DNA from: an uncultured Lachnospiraceae bacterium
GTDB taxonomy: Bacteria > Bacillota > Clostridia > Lachnospirales > Lachnospiraceae
Direction of reading: 5' to 3'
NCBI GenBank assembly: GCA_910579685.1
Contig: CAJTVN010000021.1
Span: 18,720 to 82,719, forward strand
Length of the DNA: 64,000 nt
The translations under genes were made by a program, and so were the position numbers. The notes beneath the pieces were generated by a model. The model did no database searches and was not told where the DNA came from. It was given only the letters and a program-made list of their open reading frames with translations. Numbering within the stretch: position 1 is the stretch's first letter; every line of letters begins with the position of its first letter. Below, piece by piece: positions 1-9,199 of the stretch.

Positions 1-687
1 ATTGCCGTCCGCAACAGCCTGTTTATCGTGGTCTTCTCGCTGGTTACACAGCAGACAGCGGGGCTTTTGATTGCGGCGGCACTTTCCGCAAGAGGGACGA
101 GACTGCGGAATTTCTTCAAAAATATTTATTATATGCCCTGTGTGATCTCGTCATCGGCCCTTGCCCTGCTCTTTTCCTTTTTGTTTAATCCGAATATGGG
201 GATCAACGCCCTGCTGCGGATCTTTGGGATTGAGGGGCCCCTGTGGCTGATGGACGTCTCCTGGAAGATCCCTCTTGGCCTTTGGGCGATCGGCTTTGTG
301 GCCACGTGGCAGTACACGGGCTCTTCCATGATGCTGTATATGGCGGCCATTGCGGGGATTCCGGATACTTATTACGATGCGGCCGAGATCGACGGAGCGG
401 GCAGGGTGCAGTCCTTTTTTCTGATAACCCTGCCTCTGGTGAAACCCATGGCAAAGATCAGCATTACCATGTCGTGTATCGGCTCTTTAAAGTTTTTTGA
501 CCTGATTTACAATATGACAAAGGGAGGGCCTAGCCACCAGACGGAGGTAATGGCCTCCCACCTGTACAATTCGGCCTTTGGGAATATGCGTTTTGGCTAT
601 GCGAGCGCAATATCCATCACAATTATGGTTATGTGCGTGGCGGTGTCGGCGCTTGTAAACGTGTTGATTAAGGTGGAGGACAGATGA
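1..687 (+). CDS. Sugar ABC transporter permease, MalF/UgpA type (5' truncated)
   Basis: Inner-membrane permease of a carbohydrate ABC importer. The frame is open from base 1, so the gene begins upstream of the window; an internal methionine at 28 is not a credible start. Hydrophobic membrane segments alternate with short loops. The cytoplasmic EAA loop that docks the ATPase is visible (DAAEIDGAGRVQSFF, then LPLVKP). It overlaps the next permease by four bases (ATGA), the usual arrangement of MalF/MalG-type pairs. The solute-binding protein is expected upstream. The sugar cannot be read from the permease; neighbouring uronate-ester-type esterases suggest plant-glycan oligosaccharides (inference). 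Confidence 0.9.
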   Translation: MAVRNSLFIVVFSLVTQQTAGLLIAAALSARGTRLRNFFKNIYYMPCVISSSALALLFSFLFNPNMGINALLRIFGIEGPLWLMDVSWKIPLGLWAIGFVATWQYTGSSMMLYMAAIAGIPDTYYDAAEIDGAGRVQSFFLITLPLVKPMAKISITMSCIGSLKFFDLIYNMTKGGPSHQTEVMASHLYNSAFGNMRFGYASAISITIMVMCVAVSALVNVLIKVEDR

Positions 688-1517
688 AAAAGAGACAATT
701 ACATTTTGGCCGCACTGTTAAATATCTGCTTCTGACGATCTTGGTTCTGATCTATATCATACCGCTTCTGTGGGTGATATTCGTCTCCCTGAAGACAAAC
801 GGGGAAGTGATGGCGCAGCCCTGGTCGCTGCCAAAGACGCTGCACTTTGAAAACTATGCTTCCGCCTGGGTGGCAGGCGGGATTGGAAGGGCTACGCTCA
901 ATTCGGCCATCGTATGTACGATTACGCTGGTTGTGAGCATTCTTTTGGGATCCATGGCGGCCTTTTCCATCTCGGTGATGCGCTGGAAGCATTCCGGAAA
1001 AGTTTTGAGTATGTTTTTGTTTGGCATGATGGTGCCGGTGCACTGTATTTTGATTCCGCTTTTTGTGTTTTTTGTAAAGCTCAGGCTCACGGATTCCTAT
1101 CTTGGCATGATTCTGCCTTATACGGCGTTCGCACTGCCCATGACCATCTATCTGATGGGAGGTTTTTTTACCGGTATTCCCTGGGAGGTCTATGAGGCGG
1201 CCTGCATAGACGGGTGCTCTGTTTACCGTCTTTTCTGGGAGATAGCGTTTCCTCTGGCCAGGGATGGAATTTTCGTGGTGAGTCTGATGACTTTTGTGGG
1301 AAACTGGAACGAGCTGCTGGTCGCCATGGTTTTTACCAGCAGTCCGAGTGTGCAGACGATACCGGTCCGGCTGACAGCCTTTGTCAGCCCTTATGCCACG
1401 GACTATGTCCGAATGTTTGCGGCGATCGTGCTGGCCATGCTTCCCACCATTGTGGTCTACTCGGCGTTCAGCAATAAAATAGTGGCGGGCCTGACGGCGG
1501 GGGCGGTAAAAGGTTAG
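684..1517 (+). CDS. Sugar ABC transporter permease, MalG type
   Basis: Second permease of the importer, 277 aa, the normal length for MalG-like carbohydrate permeases. It starts with basic residues and a first membrane segment (about residues 13-33) and carries the EAA loop YEAACIDGCSVYRLF followed by FPLARDG in the C-terminal third. GGAGG lies just before the ATG, and the start overlaps the stop of the previous permease, so the two are translationally coupled. No ATPase follows; as in many Firmicutes, a shared MsmX-like ATPase elsewhere probably drives it (inference from family knowledge). Confidence 0.92.
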   Translation: MKKRQLHFGRTVKYLLLTILVLIYIIPLLWVIFVSLKTNGEVMAQPWSLPKTLHFENYASAWVAGGIGRATLNSAIVCTITLVVSILLGSMAAFSISVMRWKHSGKVLSMFLFGMMVPVHCILIPLFVFFVKLRLTDSYLGMILPYTAFALPMTIYLMGGFFTGIPWEVYEAACIDGCSVYRLFWEIAFPLARDGIFVVSLMTFVGNWNELLVAMVFTSSPSVQTIPVRLTAFVSPYATDYVRMFAAIVLAMLPTIVVYSAFSNKIVAGLTAGAVKG

Positions 1518-1531
1518 AGGAATCTGGCTGT

Positions 1532-1558
1532 ATACCGCCGCAGGCAGGCCTGCGGTAT
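1532..1558. repeat. Palindrome ending just before an RBS
   Basis: The outer arms ATACCGC and GCGGTAT pair, and an inner AGGC/GCCT can extend the helix if three bases bulge. The palindrome is followed by TATGCGAGGGTAAGG and then the ATG at 1571. The same arm sequence and the same GA-rich tail occur in the tandem double-hairpin repeat at 60978-61120, so this is probably a partial member of one small repeat family. Confidence 0.5.
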
Positions 1559-1570
1559 GCGAGGGTAAGG

Positions 1571-2713
1571 ATGAAGAAAGAATTTTGTAATCCGTTTATG
1601 CGAAAAGACGGAAGAGAAATAAAAAACAGGCAGGAGTGGGAAGAACAGAGGAGAGGCTATCTGGACTTTTTGCAGTGCGGCCTTTATGGAAATATGCCAA
1701 AATGGGGGGAGCCGGCCTTCGGCGAGGTCATAAGCCAAAAGGCCTGTTACGATAACAGAGCGGTGCGGGAGGTCGTGAAGATCCGGATTTTTGGCAAGGA
1801 ACATGAGGGAATCAAGGTGACGATCGTCCGGCCGCAGATCGGGGAGCGGGTGCCGGTGATTGTCTGGAACTGTTACAAGGATCTGGAGAGCTGCCCCATT
1901 GAGGAAGAAGCGGTATGCGAAAGAAAGTTTGCGATCGCCGGTTTTGACCGGGAGGAGATCGCATGGGACGGGGAGAAGAGAGGAATTTTGGAAGAACTCT
2001 ATCCGGAATGCGGGTGGGGGCGGATCGCACAGTGGTCCTGGGGAAACAGCCGGATTATTGACTATCTGCAAACCTCCTCCTTTGCGCAGCCGAACCGCTA
2101 TCTGGTCACGGGACATTCCCGAGGGGGAAAGGTGTCTCTCTGTACGGGAATATTTGATGAGAGAGTGGCGCTGTGCCATGCCAATGATTCGGGCTGCGGC
2201 GGCGCCGGGAGCGTACATTTTACCGGCAGCAGGTATGGAATGGGAATCGGGGACTGTGAGAGTCTCGCCTCGGTTTACCGCGATTTCCCCTACTGGTGGG
2301 GAGAGAATCTGGGAGAGTTTGCGGACGGGGGGAAAGAGTTCCCGATTGACGCCCATATCATGCGGGCAATGGTGGCGCCGAGAGCGATTCTGACCACGGA
2401 GGCCTACGGGGATACCTGGTCCAATCCCTACGGCACCCTGGCGGCTTGGAGGGCGTCTCAGGAGGTTTTCAGCTTTCTGGGATGTCCGGAGCACAATGGG
2501 ATACACTATCGGGAAGGAGGACACGGCTTTCTTGAAATTGACTGGAGAACTCTGATCGATTATTATGATATGTGTTACCGGAACCGCAGAGAAAAGATCA
2601 GTGCGGTATATTTCCCCAGGGATTGGAAAGAGAATGAAGACCGTTTCGACTGGAAAAATATCCGGCTGCATTACGGCTGGCATTATCCCCGACAGGAGAC
2701 AGGCAGTGCATGA
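1571..2713 (+). CDS. Alpha/beta-hydrolase esterase, CE15 (glucuronoyl esterase)-like
   Basis: Predicted carbohydrate esterase, 380 aa. The nucleophile elbow is GHSRGG at residues 181-186 (Ser183), followed by FDERVALCHANDSGCGG, which resembles the CE15 pattern of a GxSRxGK elbow, FDxRI and ESGxGG. A late His in REGGHGF (His318) is a good catalytic His. No signal peptide is visible, so it probably acts in the cytoplasm on imported oligosaccharides. RBS GAGGG precedes the ATG. It overlaps the AraC gene behind it by four bases. A close paralogue sits at 4460-5596. The exact substrate (glucuronoyl methyl ester, acetyl-xylan or other) is not determined by the sequence. Confidence 0.75.
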   Translation: MKKEFCNPFMRKDGREIKNRQEWEEQRRGYLDFLQCGLYGNMPKWGEPAFGEVISQKACYDNRAVREVVKIRIFGKEHEGIKVTIVRPQIGERVPVIVWNCYKDLESCPIEEEAVCERKFAIAGFDREEIAWDGEKRGILEELYPECGWGRIAQWSWGNSRIIDYLQTSSFAQPNRYLVTGHSRGGKVSLCTGIFDERVALCHANDSGCGGAGSVHFTGSRYGMGIGDCESLASVYRDFPYWWGENLGEFADGGKEFPIDAHIMRAMVAPRAILTTEAYGDTWSNPYGTLAAWRASQEVFSFLGCPEHNGIHYREGGHGFLEIDWRTLIDYYDMCYRNRREKISAVYFPRDWKENEDRFDWKNIRLHYGWHYPRQETGSA

Positions 2714-3570
2714 ACAGTTCTTTTATTAATCAGTCCAGGTATCTGCAGTGGTATTACAACACGGATTACGAGGGATACCCTGTGCATTTTCATCACGGTA
2801 ATTTTTTTGAGTTTATCATTCCCCTTACGGGGGATTATAAGGTATCGGTGGAAGAAAAAATTTATGATCTGAGGGAGCGGGATATTCTGATCATACCGCC
2901 CGGGATGCTGCATGGCATGCTGCCGACCAAGGAGCCGGGCGGAAGGATTATCTTTATGGTCAATATGGATTTCATGTATTTGTACGAGAATTACTCGGAT
3001 ATCATGTCTTTCCATGCCCCTGTGCTGTGCATAAGAGAAGCCGGCGGATGTCATCACCAGGATATCTATAAGCTGGTGATGAAAATGAGGAGCGAATATT
3101 ACCATGACAATCCGTTTCGGGACACGTATATTTACTCTCTCATATTACAGATTTTTGTCACGCTTTCCAGAAGCGGCCTGTATGAGGCGGGAGGCAAGGC
3201 AAAGCGGGAAAATACCAAAAAGAAGGAGACGTTTCTGCTGGTCCAGGAATATATGAAGCTGCACCTGCAGGAGGGGCTCGGACTGGAGGAGACGGCGGAG
3301 CGGTTTGGCTTCAGCAAATGTCATTTTTCCAGATTGTTTAAAGAGAATCTTCAGATGAATTTTAACGAATATCTGAGCGCACTGCGTATGGAGCAGGCGG
3401 AAAGGCTCCTCATACAGAATTCCTATCTCACGGTACAGGAAACCGGTTACCGGTGCGGATATAAAAGCTACAGTGCGTTTGTGAAGGCTTTTAAGGAGAG
3501 CTATGGCTGTACGCCTACGGAGTACAAAAGGAAAAACAGAGGCGGAAAGAAGGGGGAGCGGGAGCCGTGA
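2710..3570 (+). CDS. AraC-family regulator with N-terminal cupin domain
   Basis: 286 aa. The N-terminal half is a cupin-like sensor (HFHHGNFFEFIIPLTG, then ERDILIIPPGMLHGMLP). The C-terminal 100 residues hold the paired AraC helix-turn-helix: LEETAERFGFSKCHFSRLFK and then YKSYSAFVKAFKESYGCTP. Its ATG overlaps the esterase stop (ATGA), and its own stop overlaps the GTG start of a second AraC gene. It probably activates the neighbouring esterase/ABC importer genes when a sugar ligand binds the cupin domain (inference from context). Confidence 0.88.
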   Translation: MNSSFINQSRYLQWYYNTDYEGYPVHFHHGNFFEFIIPLTGDYKVSVEEKIYDLRERDILIIPPGMLHGMLPTKEPGGRIIFMVNMDFMYLYENYSDIMSFHAPVLCIREAGGCHHQDIYKLVMKMRSEYYHDNPFRDTYIYSLILQIFVTLSRSGLYEAGGKAKRENTKKKETFLLVQEYMKLHLQEGLGLEETAERFGFSKCHFSRLFKENLQMNFNEYLSALRMEQAERLLIQNSYLTVQETGYRCGYKSYSAFVKAFKESYGCTPTEYKRKNRGGKKGEREP

Positions 3571-4436
3571 CAGGGAAAAGGCAGACGGCGTCCGAAACTT
3601 TGGAGAGCCGTTATGAAAAATTTGTGCCGAACCGGATGAGATATCTCAATTTATACCGGAATGATGACAGTCTGGGCTATCCGAGCCACTGGCATTCCGT
3701 GAACGAGATTGAATTTATCATGCCCATCCTCAACGATTTTTCCGTTATGTGCGATGGAAAGGAAATAGAACTGAGGGAGAATGAAATCCTGATCATACCC
3801 CACGGGCATCCCCACAGCCTTCTGCCCTCCAAAGAATATGGGGAGAGGATTGTCTTCGTGGCGGATCTGGGGCTGATGCATCAGTTCCGTGAGTACCGAT
3901 CGCTGTTCTCCTTTCAGATTCCGCTCACGAAGATCGATCAGAGGACTCCGCAGCTGCAGAGGGAAATGTGCCGGTGTATCCGGCAGCTGGAGGAAGAATA
4001 CTTTTCCGAGAAAAAGATGAGGAACAGCTGTATTTACGCATTGGTGATCCAGATTTTTGTGATGCTGGCCAGGTGCTCCACCCTGTCGGAGACGGCGGGC
4101 GGAGGCGTCCTGTATCCGGAAAAACTGGCCATGGTGGCCGAATACCTGGAAAACCATTGCGGCGGGGAGCTGACTCTGCAGAAAGTGGGGGAGATTTTCG
4201 GCTACACAAAGCAGGAGCTCACGGAACTGATCAGCCGGTATATCGGTCTGAGCTTCCGGCAGTGGCTTTTAAACGTGAGAATCAATAAGGCGGAGGAATA
4301 CTTGAGCGAGAAACACGAATACAGCATAGGGGAGATCGCCCTGCTGTGCGGCTACAGGAATTACAATACCTTTGTCCGTGTGTTTAAGGAGAAAAAAGGC
4401 TGTACGCCGTCCGAATACAGGAAAAACAGATATTAA
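3567..4436 (+). CDS. AraC-family regulator with cupin domain (second copy)
   Basis: 289 aa, GTG start overlapping the previous stop (GTGA), so it is translationally coupled. It has the same plan as the preceding regulator: N-terminal cupin (YPSHWHSVNEIEFIMPI, ENEILIIPHGHPHSLLPS) and a C-terminal double helix-turn-helix (LQKVGEIFGYTKQELTELIS, then YRNYNTFVRVFKEKKGCTP). The shared LIIPxGxxHxLLPxKE wording shows the two are paralogues from a duplication. A tight pair of AraC proteins flanked by paralogous esterases suggests that an esterase-plus-regulator unit was duplicated and diverged. Confidence 0.88.
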   Translation: MTGKRQTASETLESRYEKFVPNRMRYLNLYRNDDSLGYPSHWHSVNEIEFIMPILNDFSVMCDGKEIELRENEILIIPHGHPHSLLPSKEYGERIVFVADLGLMHQFREYRSLFSFQIPLTKIDQRTPQLQREMCRCIRQLEEEYFSEKKMRNSCIYALVIQIFVMLARCSTLSETAGGGVLYPEKLAMVAEYLENHCGGELTLQKVGEIFGYTKQELTELISRYIGLSFRQWLLNVRINKAEEYLSEKHEYSIGEIALLCGYRNYNTFVRVFKEKKGCTPSEYRKNRY

Positions 4437-4459
4437 TACAAAGCAAGGGGGAGAAAAGG

Positions 4460-5596
4460 ATGGAAGAGAAAGTTTCAAATCTTTTTTTGAAAAAAGACGG
4501 GAGCATGATTGCCAGTCCCGGAGAATGGATGGAATACCGTGCACAGTGGAAAGAAATCCTGGAGGAAAATCTGTACGGGACGTTTCCCAGGGAAGCGGGG
4601 ACGGCAGGGGGAAGGATTACGGAAAGCAGCCTGGTTTATGGGGCGAAAGCCGTCCGGGAGACGGTAGAGCTGCGCTTTGGCAGGGAAAAGCAGGTTTGCC
4701 TTCCGGCGGAAATCCTTCGGCCGGAAGGCGGGGGGAAGTATCCCGTTATCCTGTGGAACCGCCACTGCCAGGAGGACCGATGTCCTGTGGAGGAGGAGCT
4801 GGTGTGCGGCCATGGTTTTGTCCTTGCCTCCTTTGTCCGGGGAGATCTGGTGGAGGACGCCGCAGAGCCGGAGGATAAGAGTTTGTTGGAGGCCTACCCC
4901 GGATACACGTGGGGACGCATTGCCCAGTGGGCTTTCGGAATGTCCAGGCTTCTGGATTACGTGGCACAGCAGGAGTACTGTGACAGGCGGTATGTGACGG
5001 CCTGCGGGCATTCCAGGGGAGGTAAGACGGCCCTGTGCGCAGCCATCTATGACGAACGCTTTGCCATGTGTCATGCCAATGGCTCCGGCTGCCTTGGCGC
5101 AGGCTCGCTGCGGATTTTCGGAGGTCATTTTGGATACGGGTTTGGAGTTTGCGAGACCATTACCAGAATACAGGAGGTGTTTCCGTACTGGTGGGCTGCG
5201 AAGCTTGCGGAATATACGGGAGAGAAAGAGAGCGAAATGCCTGCGGACGGTCATATACTGAGAGCTCTGATTGCGCCAAGGCCGGTGATTACCACGGAAG
5301 GGTGCGGGGACGACTGGTCCAATCCCTACGGGACACAGATTATGTGGAGGGCGGCGCAGGAAATTTACGATTTCCTTGGATGCCGTGACAGGAACGCCAT
5401 CCATTACCGGGAGGGCGGTCATGGATTCCAGAGCCTTGACTGGCGCACACTTGCAGATTTCATGGAGATGCAGTTCAGAAATAAGAAAGTACATACAAAT
5501 CTTGTCTCTTTCCGCAGTGAAGAAGAGACGGAGGAAGCATGCGGATGGAAATGGGAAAGGCCGTTTTACAGTTGGCGCGCTCCTGAAAAAAGATAG
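4460..5596 (+). CDS. Alpha/beta-hydrolase esterase, CE15-like (paralogue)
   Basis: 378 aa, preceded by a strong GGGGGAG site. The nucleophile elbow is GHSRGGK at residues 183-189 (Ser185), then YDERFAMCHANGSGCLGAGS. The C-terminal catalytic His lies in REGGHGFQSLDW. It matches the esterase at 1571 along the whole length (WGRIAQW, PYWW, DWSNPYGT, FLGC, HYREGGHGF), so the two are paralogues with probably different ester preference. No secretion signal is seen. The block of esterase, two regulators and esterase most likely serves one plant-glycan utilisation programme together with the ABC importer upstream. Confidence 0.75.
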   Translation: MEEKVSNLFLKKDGSMIASPGEWMEYRAQWKEILEENLYGTFPREAGTAGGRITESSLVYGAKAVRETVELRFGREKQVCLPAEILRPEGGGKYPVILWNRHCQEDRCPVEEELVCGHGFVLASFVRGDLVEDAAEPEDKSLLEAYPGYTWGRIAQWAFGMSRLLDYVAQQEYCDRRYVTACGHSRGGKTALCAAIYDERFAMCHANGSGCLGAGSLRIFGGHFGYGFGVCETITRIQEVFPYWWAAKLAEYTGEKESEMPADGHILRALIAPRPVITTEGCGDDWSNPYGTQIMWRAAQEIYDFLGCRDRNAIHYREGGHGFQSLDWRTLADFMEMQFRNKKVHTNLVSFRSEEETEEACGWKWERPFYSWRAPEKR

Positions 5597-5617
5597 AGAA
5601 TAACCGAACAGATTCTG

Positions 5618-5646
5618 TTTTCAATAACCTGCGTTTGTGGTATATT
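5618..5646 (+). promoter_or_regulatory. Sigma-A-type promoter of the hybrid kinase gene
   Basis: TTTTCA, 17 bases, TATATT. Transcription would begin near 5653. This rules out the in-frame TTG at 5635 as the translation start and supports the ATG at 5707 preceded by AAGGGG. Confidence 0.6.
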
Positions 5647-5706
5647 CGTATTAGTGGATTACCACGGACGCAGTTTTTGAATTTACAGCATGAAGGGGTA
5701 TTTTTT

Positions 5707-8700
5707 ATGAAGAAAATGAAATCGTTGCAGGGGGCTTTCTATGTATTGGTGCTTTTGTCGGTCATTGTCGCCCTTTTCTACTGGTACACGACGCAGAACA
5801 GCAGACGCATGGAGGAGAGGAACCGGAATTATGCAGCGGATTCGGCCAGGCTGAAGGCCACGCAGATTGATAACGAGCTGAAAAACGCATTGGATCTGGT
5901 TAACACTTATGCATATTTTGTGGGAGAGAGCCTTACGGATCCGGTGGTCACGGATGAAATGCTGACAGAGATGGAAGCGAATTCACAGTTTGACGCCCTG
6001 CTGTTTACCACGGCGGACGGTGTGGATCATATTTCTGACGGGAGGATCTCGGACGTGACGGACCGCGATTTTTATCAAAACGGCATGAGCGGGAAAAGCG
6101 ATATCTCCATCATATTTGATCCCCATTTTTTTGACGAGACCATGGCCAGCTTTTATTCTCCCGTATATTTTGAGGGGGAGATTGCAGGGATACTCCGGGG
6201 AGCCTATCTGGCAGAGGAATATTTGAAGGATATGCTTGCCACCACGTATTTCGGGGAACAGGCGGATGTGTTTCTGTGCACGCCGGAAGGAAGGGTGATT
6301 GCAAGCTCGGATGATGAGATGTATGAGGGGAACGTGCTGGATATCCTTGCGGGATCCGGCGTCATTGATAAAGGAACCGCGGTAAAGGCAAAAGAAATTT
6401 TCAAAAACGGCGGAGAGGGGGCTTTTATCTGTGCTCCCGGCAGCCAGAAGGATAATATCTGTGTCAGTTACCTTCCGAACAATGATTTTGTTCTTGTGCA
6501 GACCTTTCCGGAGAGTGTCACACAGAGGATGATACAGGACGAAAATATTGTGGGAATCCGGCTGGAGCTTATGCTGATCGTGCTGTTTGCGGTCTGTATT
6601 ATCGTGCTGCTTATCCGGGCGGGAAGGGAAAAGAAGCGGCTGGAAGAGGAGAACCGGGAGCTGGGATACATCATAAGCGGCGTCAACGTGCTGTTTCCCC
6701 GCTTTGCCCTGGTGGATCTTGAGGCGGGTACCTACCGCTATCTGGCGGGCACGAGATCGGAGAATAAGGATCTGCCCATAACCGGCAGATACGAGGATCT
6801 GGTGGAAACGCTCTGTTCCATGATGCCGGATGAGAAGGAACGCAGGGAGCTTGAGGGGCAGATCAGCAGGGATTCGGTGGCGCAGGTGCTGCGGGAGCAG
6901 AAAGACATGCGTTTTGAGAATCACATCATACGCGATGGACGCTCGCAGTGGGAGCACATGAATATCGTCTGCCTGGAGAGGGGGGAAGAAAGGGCCACCA
7001 AGGCGCTGCTCACCCGTCAGAATATCACGGAGGTAAAGGAAAAAGAGCTTCGGATTCAGGCCAAGATCTCTCTTGCCGACCGCAAGGAGCGGCAGTATCG
7101 GATTGCGATTACCTCTAATTCCTTCTGCACCTTTGAGTTCAACCTCACGCAGGATCTGGTGGAGCAGGATATTGTGCGTATGATTGACGGACGCAGAGTC
7201 TCCCTGCTGGAAAAGGCGGGGCTTACGGCGCCCTGTAAGGCGTCGGAATGCTTTGAGAGATGGAAAGCGTTTGTGCTGGAGGAGTCCAGGGAGGACTATG
7301 TAGGAATGGTCAACTTGGAATATCTGTCACAGCGCTTTGAACAGGGGGATGCGGAGGTGGACGTGGATTACTGGGGGCAGGATTCCGCCGGGGAGCAGAT
7401 GTGCGTCCGTCAGTCCTTTATCATGACAAAGGATGACTCTACGGACGATATCGTGGTCATGGTAGTGTCGAAGGAGATCACAGAGCAGGTCAGAAAGCAG
7501 AGGCAGCAGACCCAGGCGCTGCAGGATGCCCTCATGCAGGCGCAGCATGCCAACCGGGCAAAGACCACCTTCCTTTCCAACATGTCCCATGATATCCGTA
7601 CGCCCATGAATGCGATCATAGGATTCACCACCATTGCGGTGAGCCATATTGATAACAGGGAGCAGGTCAGGGACTGTCTGCAGAAGGTTCTCTCTTCCAG
7701 CAACCATCTGCTCAGCCTGATTAACGACATCCTTGACATGAGCCGGATCGAGAGCGGAAAGGTGCAGATCAAAGAGCAGGAATGCAATATTTCCGAGATT
7801 ATGCACAATCTGGTAAATATTATTCAGCCGCAGGTCAAGGCAAAGCAGCTGGAGCTGTTTATCGATACCTTTGAGGTCGCTAACGAGGACGTGATTGCGG
7901 ATGCGCTCAAGATGAATCAGGTGTTTATCAATCTTCTGAGCAATGCCGTGAAGTACACGCCGGCAGGGGGAACGATTTCCTTCCGGATCATGCAGAAGAC
8001 CACCTTCCGCCATGGATACGGCGATTATGTGTTTGTCATTAAGGATAACGGAATCGGGATGTCCAGGGAATTTGTGGAGCATGTATTTGAACCCTTTGAG
8101 AGGGAGGCAAGCGCCACCCGATCCGGTATTCAGGGCACAGGGCTCGGCATGGCTATCACGAAAAATATCGTAGAGATGATGAACGGCACCATCAGCGTGG
8201 AGAGCGAGGTGGGTAAGGGAAGCACGTTTACCGTGGCGCTGACGCTGAAGCTTCAGGATGTTGCAAAGAATGCGGAACAGCTGGAAGGCCTTAAGGGCCT
8301 TAGGGCCATGGTGGTGGACGACGACTTTAATGTCTGCGACAGCGTGAGCAAGATGCTCAAGCAGATCGGTATGAGGGCCGAGTGGACCACCTCCGGCAGG
8401 GAGGCGGCATACCGGGCAAAAATGGCATATGAGGAAGGCGATTCTTACCATACCTATATTATCGACTGGCAGATGCCCGAGCTTAGCGGGGTGGAGACGG
8501 CCAGGAAGATCCGCAGCGTGGTGGGAAATGATGCGCCTATCATTATCTTGACGGCATATGACTGGACGGATATTGAGGAAGAGGCGAGGAATGCCGGCGT
8601 CACGGCCTTCTGTGCAAAACCGCTTTTCATGTCTGATCTGAAATCCGCACTTCTTGCAGCAAACAATCTGACCGACCGGGAGGAAGAGGCCGCTTCATGG

Positions 8701-9096
8701 ACGCTGGCTGACTTTGGCGGGAAGAGGATTCTGCTGGTGGAGGATATTGAGCTGAACCGTGAGATTGCGGAGGTTATCCTCACAGAATCGGGATTCCTTG
8801 TGGAATCGGCTCCGGACGGCACAGATGCGGTAGCCATGATGGAAAAAGCTCCGGAAAACTACTATGACGCAATTCTCATGGATGTGCAGATGCCGATCAT
8901 GAACGGCTATGAGGCCACCAGGACCATCCGCAATCTGCCAAGGAAGGATGTCAGGGATCTGCCGATCATTGCCATGACGGCCAATGCATTGGAGGAGGAT
9001 AAGGAGGCGGCGTTAAAGAACGGAATGAGCGCCCATATCGCCAAGCCGCTGGATATGGATATTTTCATGGCGGTGCTCAAGGAATTCGTTAAATAA
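5707..9096 (+). CDS. Hybrid sensor histidine kinase with Cache-like sensor and two receiver domains
   Basis: 1129 aa from the ATG at 5707. Order of parts: membrane segment at about 9-27; extracytoplasmic Cache-like region to about 278; second membrane segment at about 281-303; a PAS-like stretch; HisKA with SNMSHDIRTPMNA (phospho-acceptor His628); HATPase with DNGIGM and GTGLGMAI; receiver 1 (VDDD, phospho-Asp920 in IIDWQMPELSG); receiver 2 (VEDIELN, phospho-Asp1059 in MDVQMPIMNG). No HPt or DNA-binding domain is attached, so the final output partner is elsewhere. It has its own promoter and no obvious operon partner; the upstream glycan cluster may or may not be its target. Confidence 0.9.
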   Translation: MKKMKSLQGAFYVLVLLSVIVALFYWYTTQNSRRMEERNRNYAADSARLKATQIDNELKNALDLVNTYAYFVGESLTDPVVTDEMLTEMEANSQFDALLFTTADGVDHISDGRISDVTDRDFYQNGMSGKSDISIIFDPHFFDETMASFYSPVYFEGEIAGILRGAYLAEEYLKDMLATTYFGEQADVFLCTPEGRVIASSDDEMYEGNVLDILAGSGVIDKGTAVKAKEIFKNGGEGAFICAPGSQKDNICVSYLPNNDFVLVQTFPESVTQRMIQDENIVGIRLELMLIVLFAVCIIVLLIRAGREKKRLEEENRELGYIISGVNVLFPRFALVDLEAGTYRYLAGTRSENKDLPITGRYEDLVETLCSMMPDEKERRELEGQISRDSVAQVLREQKDMRFENHIIRDGRSQWEHMNIVCLERGEERATKALLTRQNITEVKEKELRIQAKISLADRKERQYRIAITSNSFCTFEFNLTQDLVEQDIVRMIDGRRVSLLEKAGLTAPCKASECFERWKAFVLEESREDYVGMVNLEYLSQRFEQGDAEVDVDYWGQDSAGEQMCVRQSFIMTKDDSTDDIVVMVVSKEITEQVRKQRQQTQALQDALMQAQHANRAKTTFLSNMSHDIRTPMNAIIGFTTIAVSHIDNREQVRDCLQKVLSSSNHLLSLINDILDMSRIESGKVQIKEQECNISEIMHNLVNIIQPQVKAKQLELFIDTFEVANEDVIADALKMNQVFINLLSNAVKYTPAGGTISFRIMQKTTFRHGYGDYVFVIKDNGIGMSREFVEHVFEPFEREASATRSGIQGTGLGMAITKNIVEMMNGTISVESEVGKGSTFTVALTLKLQDVAKNAEQLEGLKGLRAMVVDDDFNVCDSVSKMLKQIGMRAEWTTSGREAAYRAKMAYEEGDSYHTYIIDWQMPELSGVETARKIRSVVGNDAPIIILTAYDWTDIEEEARNAGVTAFCAKPLFMSDLKSALLAANNLTDREEEAASWTLADFGGKRILLVEDIELNREIAEVILTESGFLVESAPDGTDAVAMMEKAPENYYDAILMDVQMPIMNGYEATRTIRNLPRKDVRDLPIIAMTANALEEDKEAALKNGMSAHIAKPLDMDIFMAVLKEFVK

Positions 9097-9107
9097 TGCA
9101 AGGGTCA

Positions 9108-9149
9108 AAAGGTCATGTATGATATGCTTGCATATCTGTGCATGACTTT
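9108..9149 (+). terminator. Possible terminator after the hybrid kinase
   Basis: An imperfect stem (TCATG with CATGA, ATATGC with GCATAT) closed by AAAG/CTTT and followed only by TTTGGG. The U-tract is weak, so this is a tentative call. Confidence 0.3.
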
Positions 9150-9199
9150 GGGAGTCCAACATCATTAAATAATTTCAAACGAGGCAGGAGGACGGAGGT

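Noticed and set aside
5635..5706. TTG at 5635 as start of the hybrid kinase
   Set aside because: It lies upstream of the -10 box of the likely promoter; the ATG at 5707 has a good RBS and begins with a typical basic N-terminus and membrane segment.
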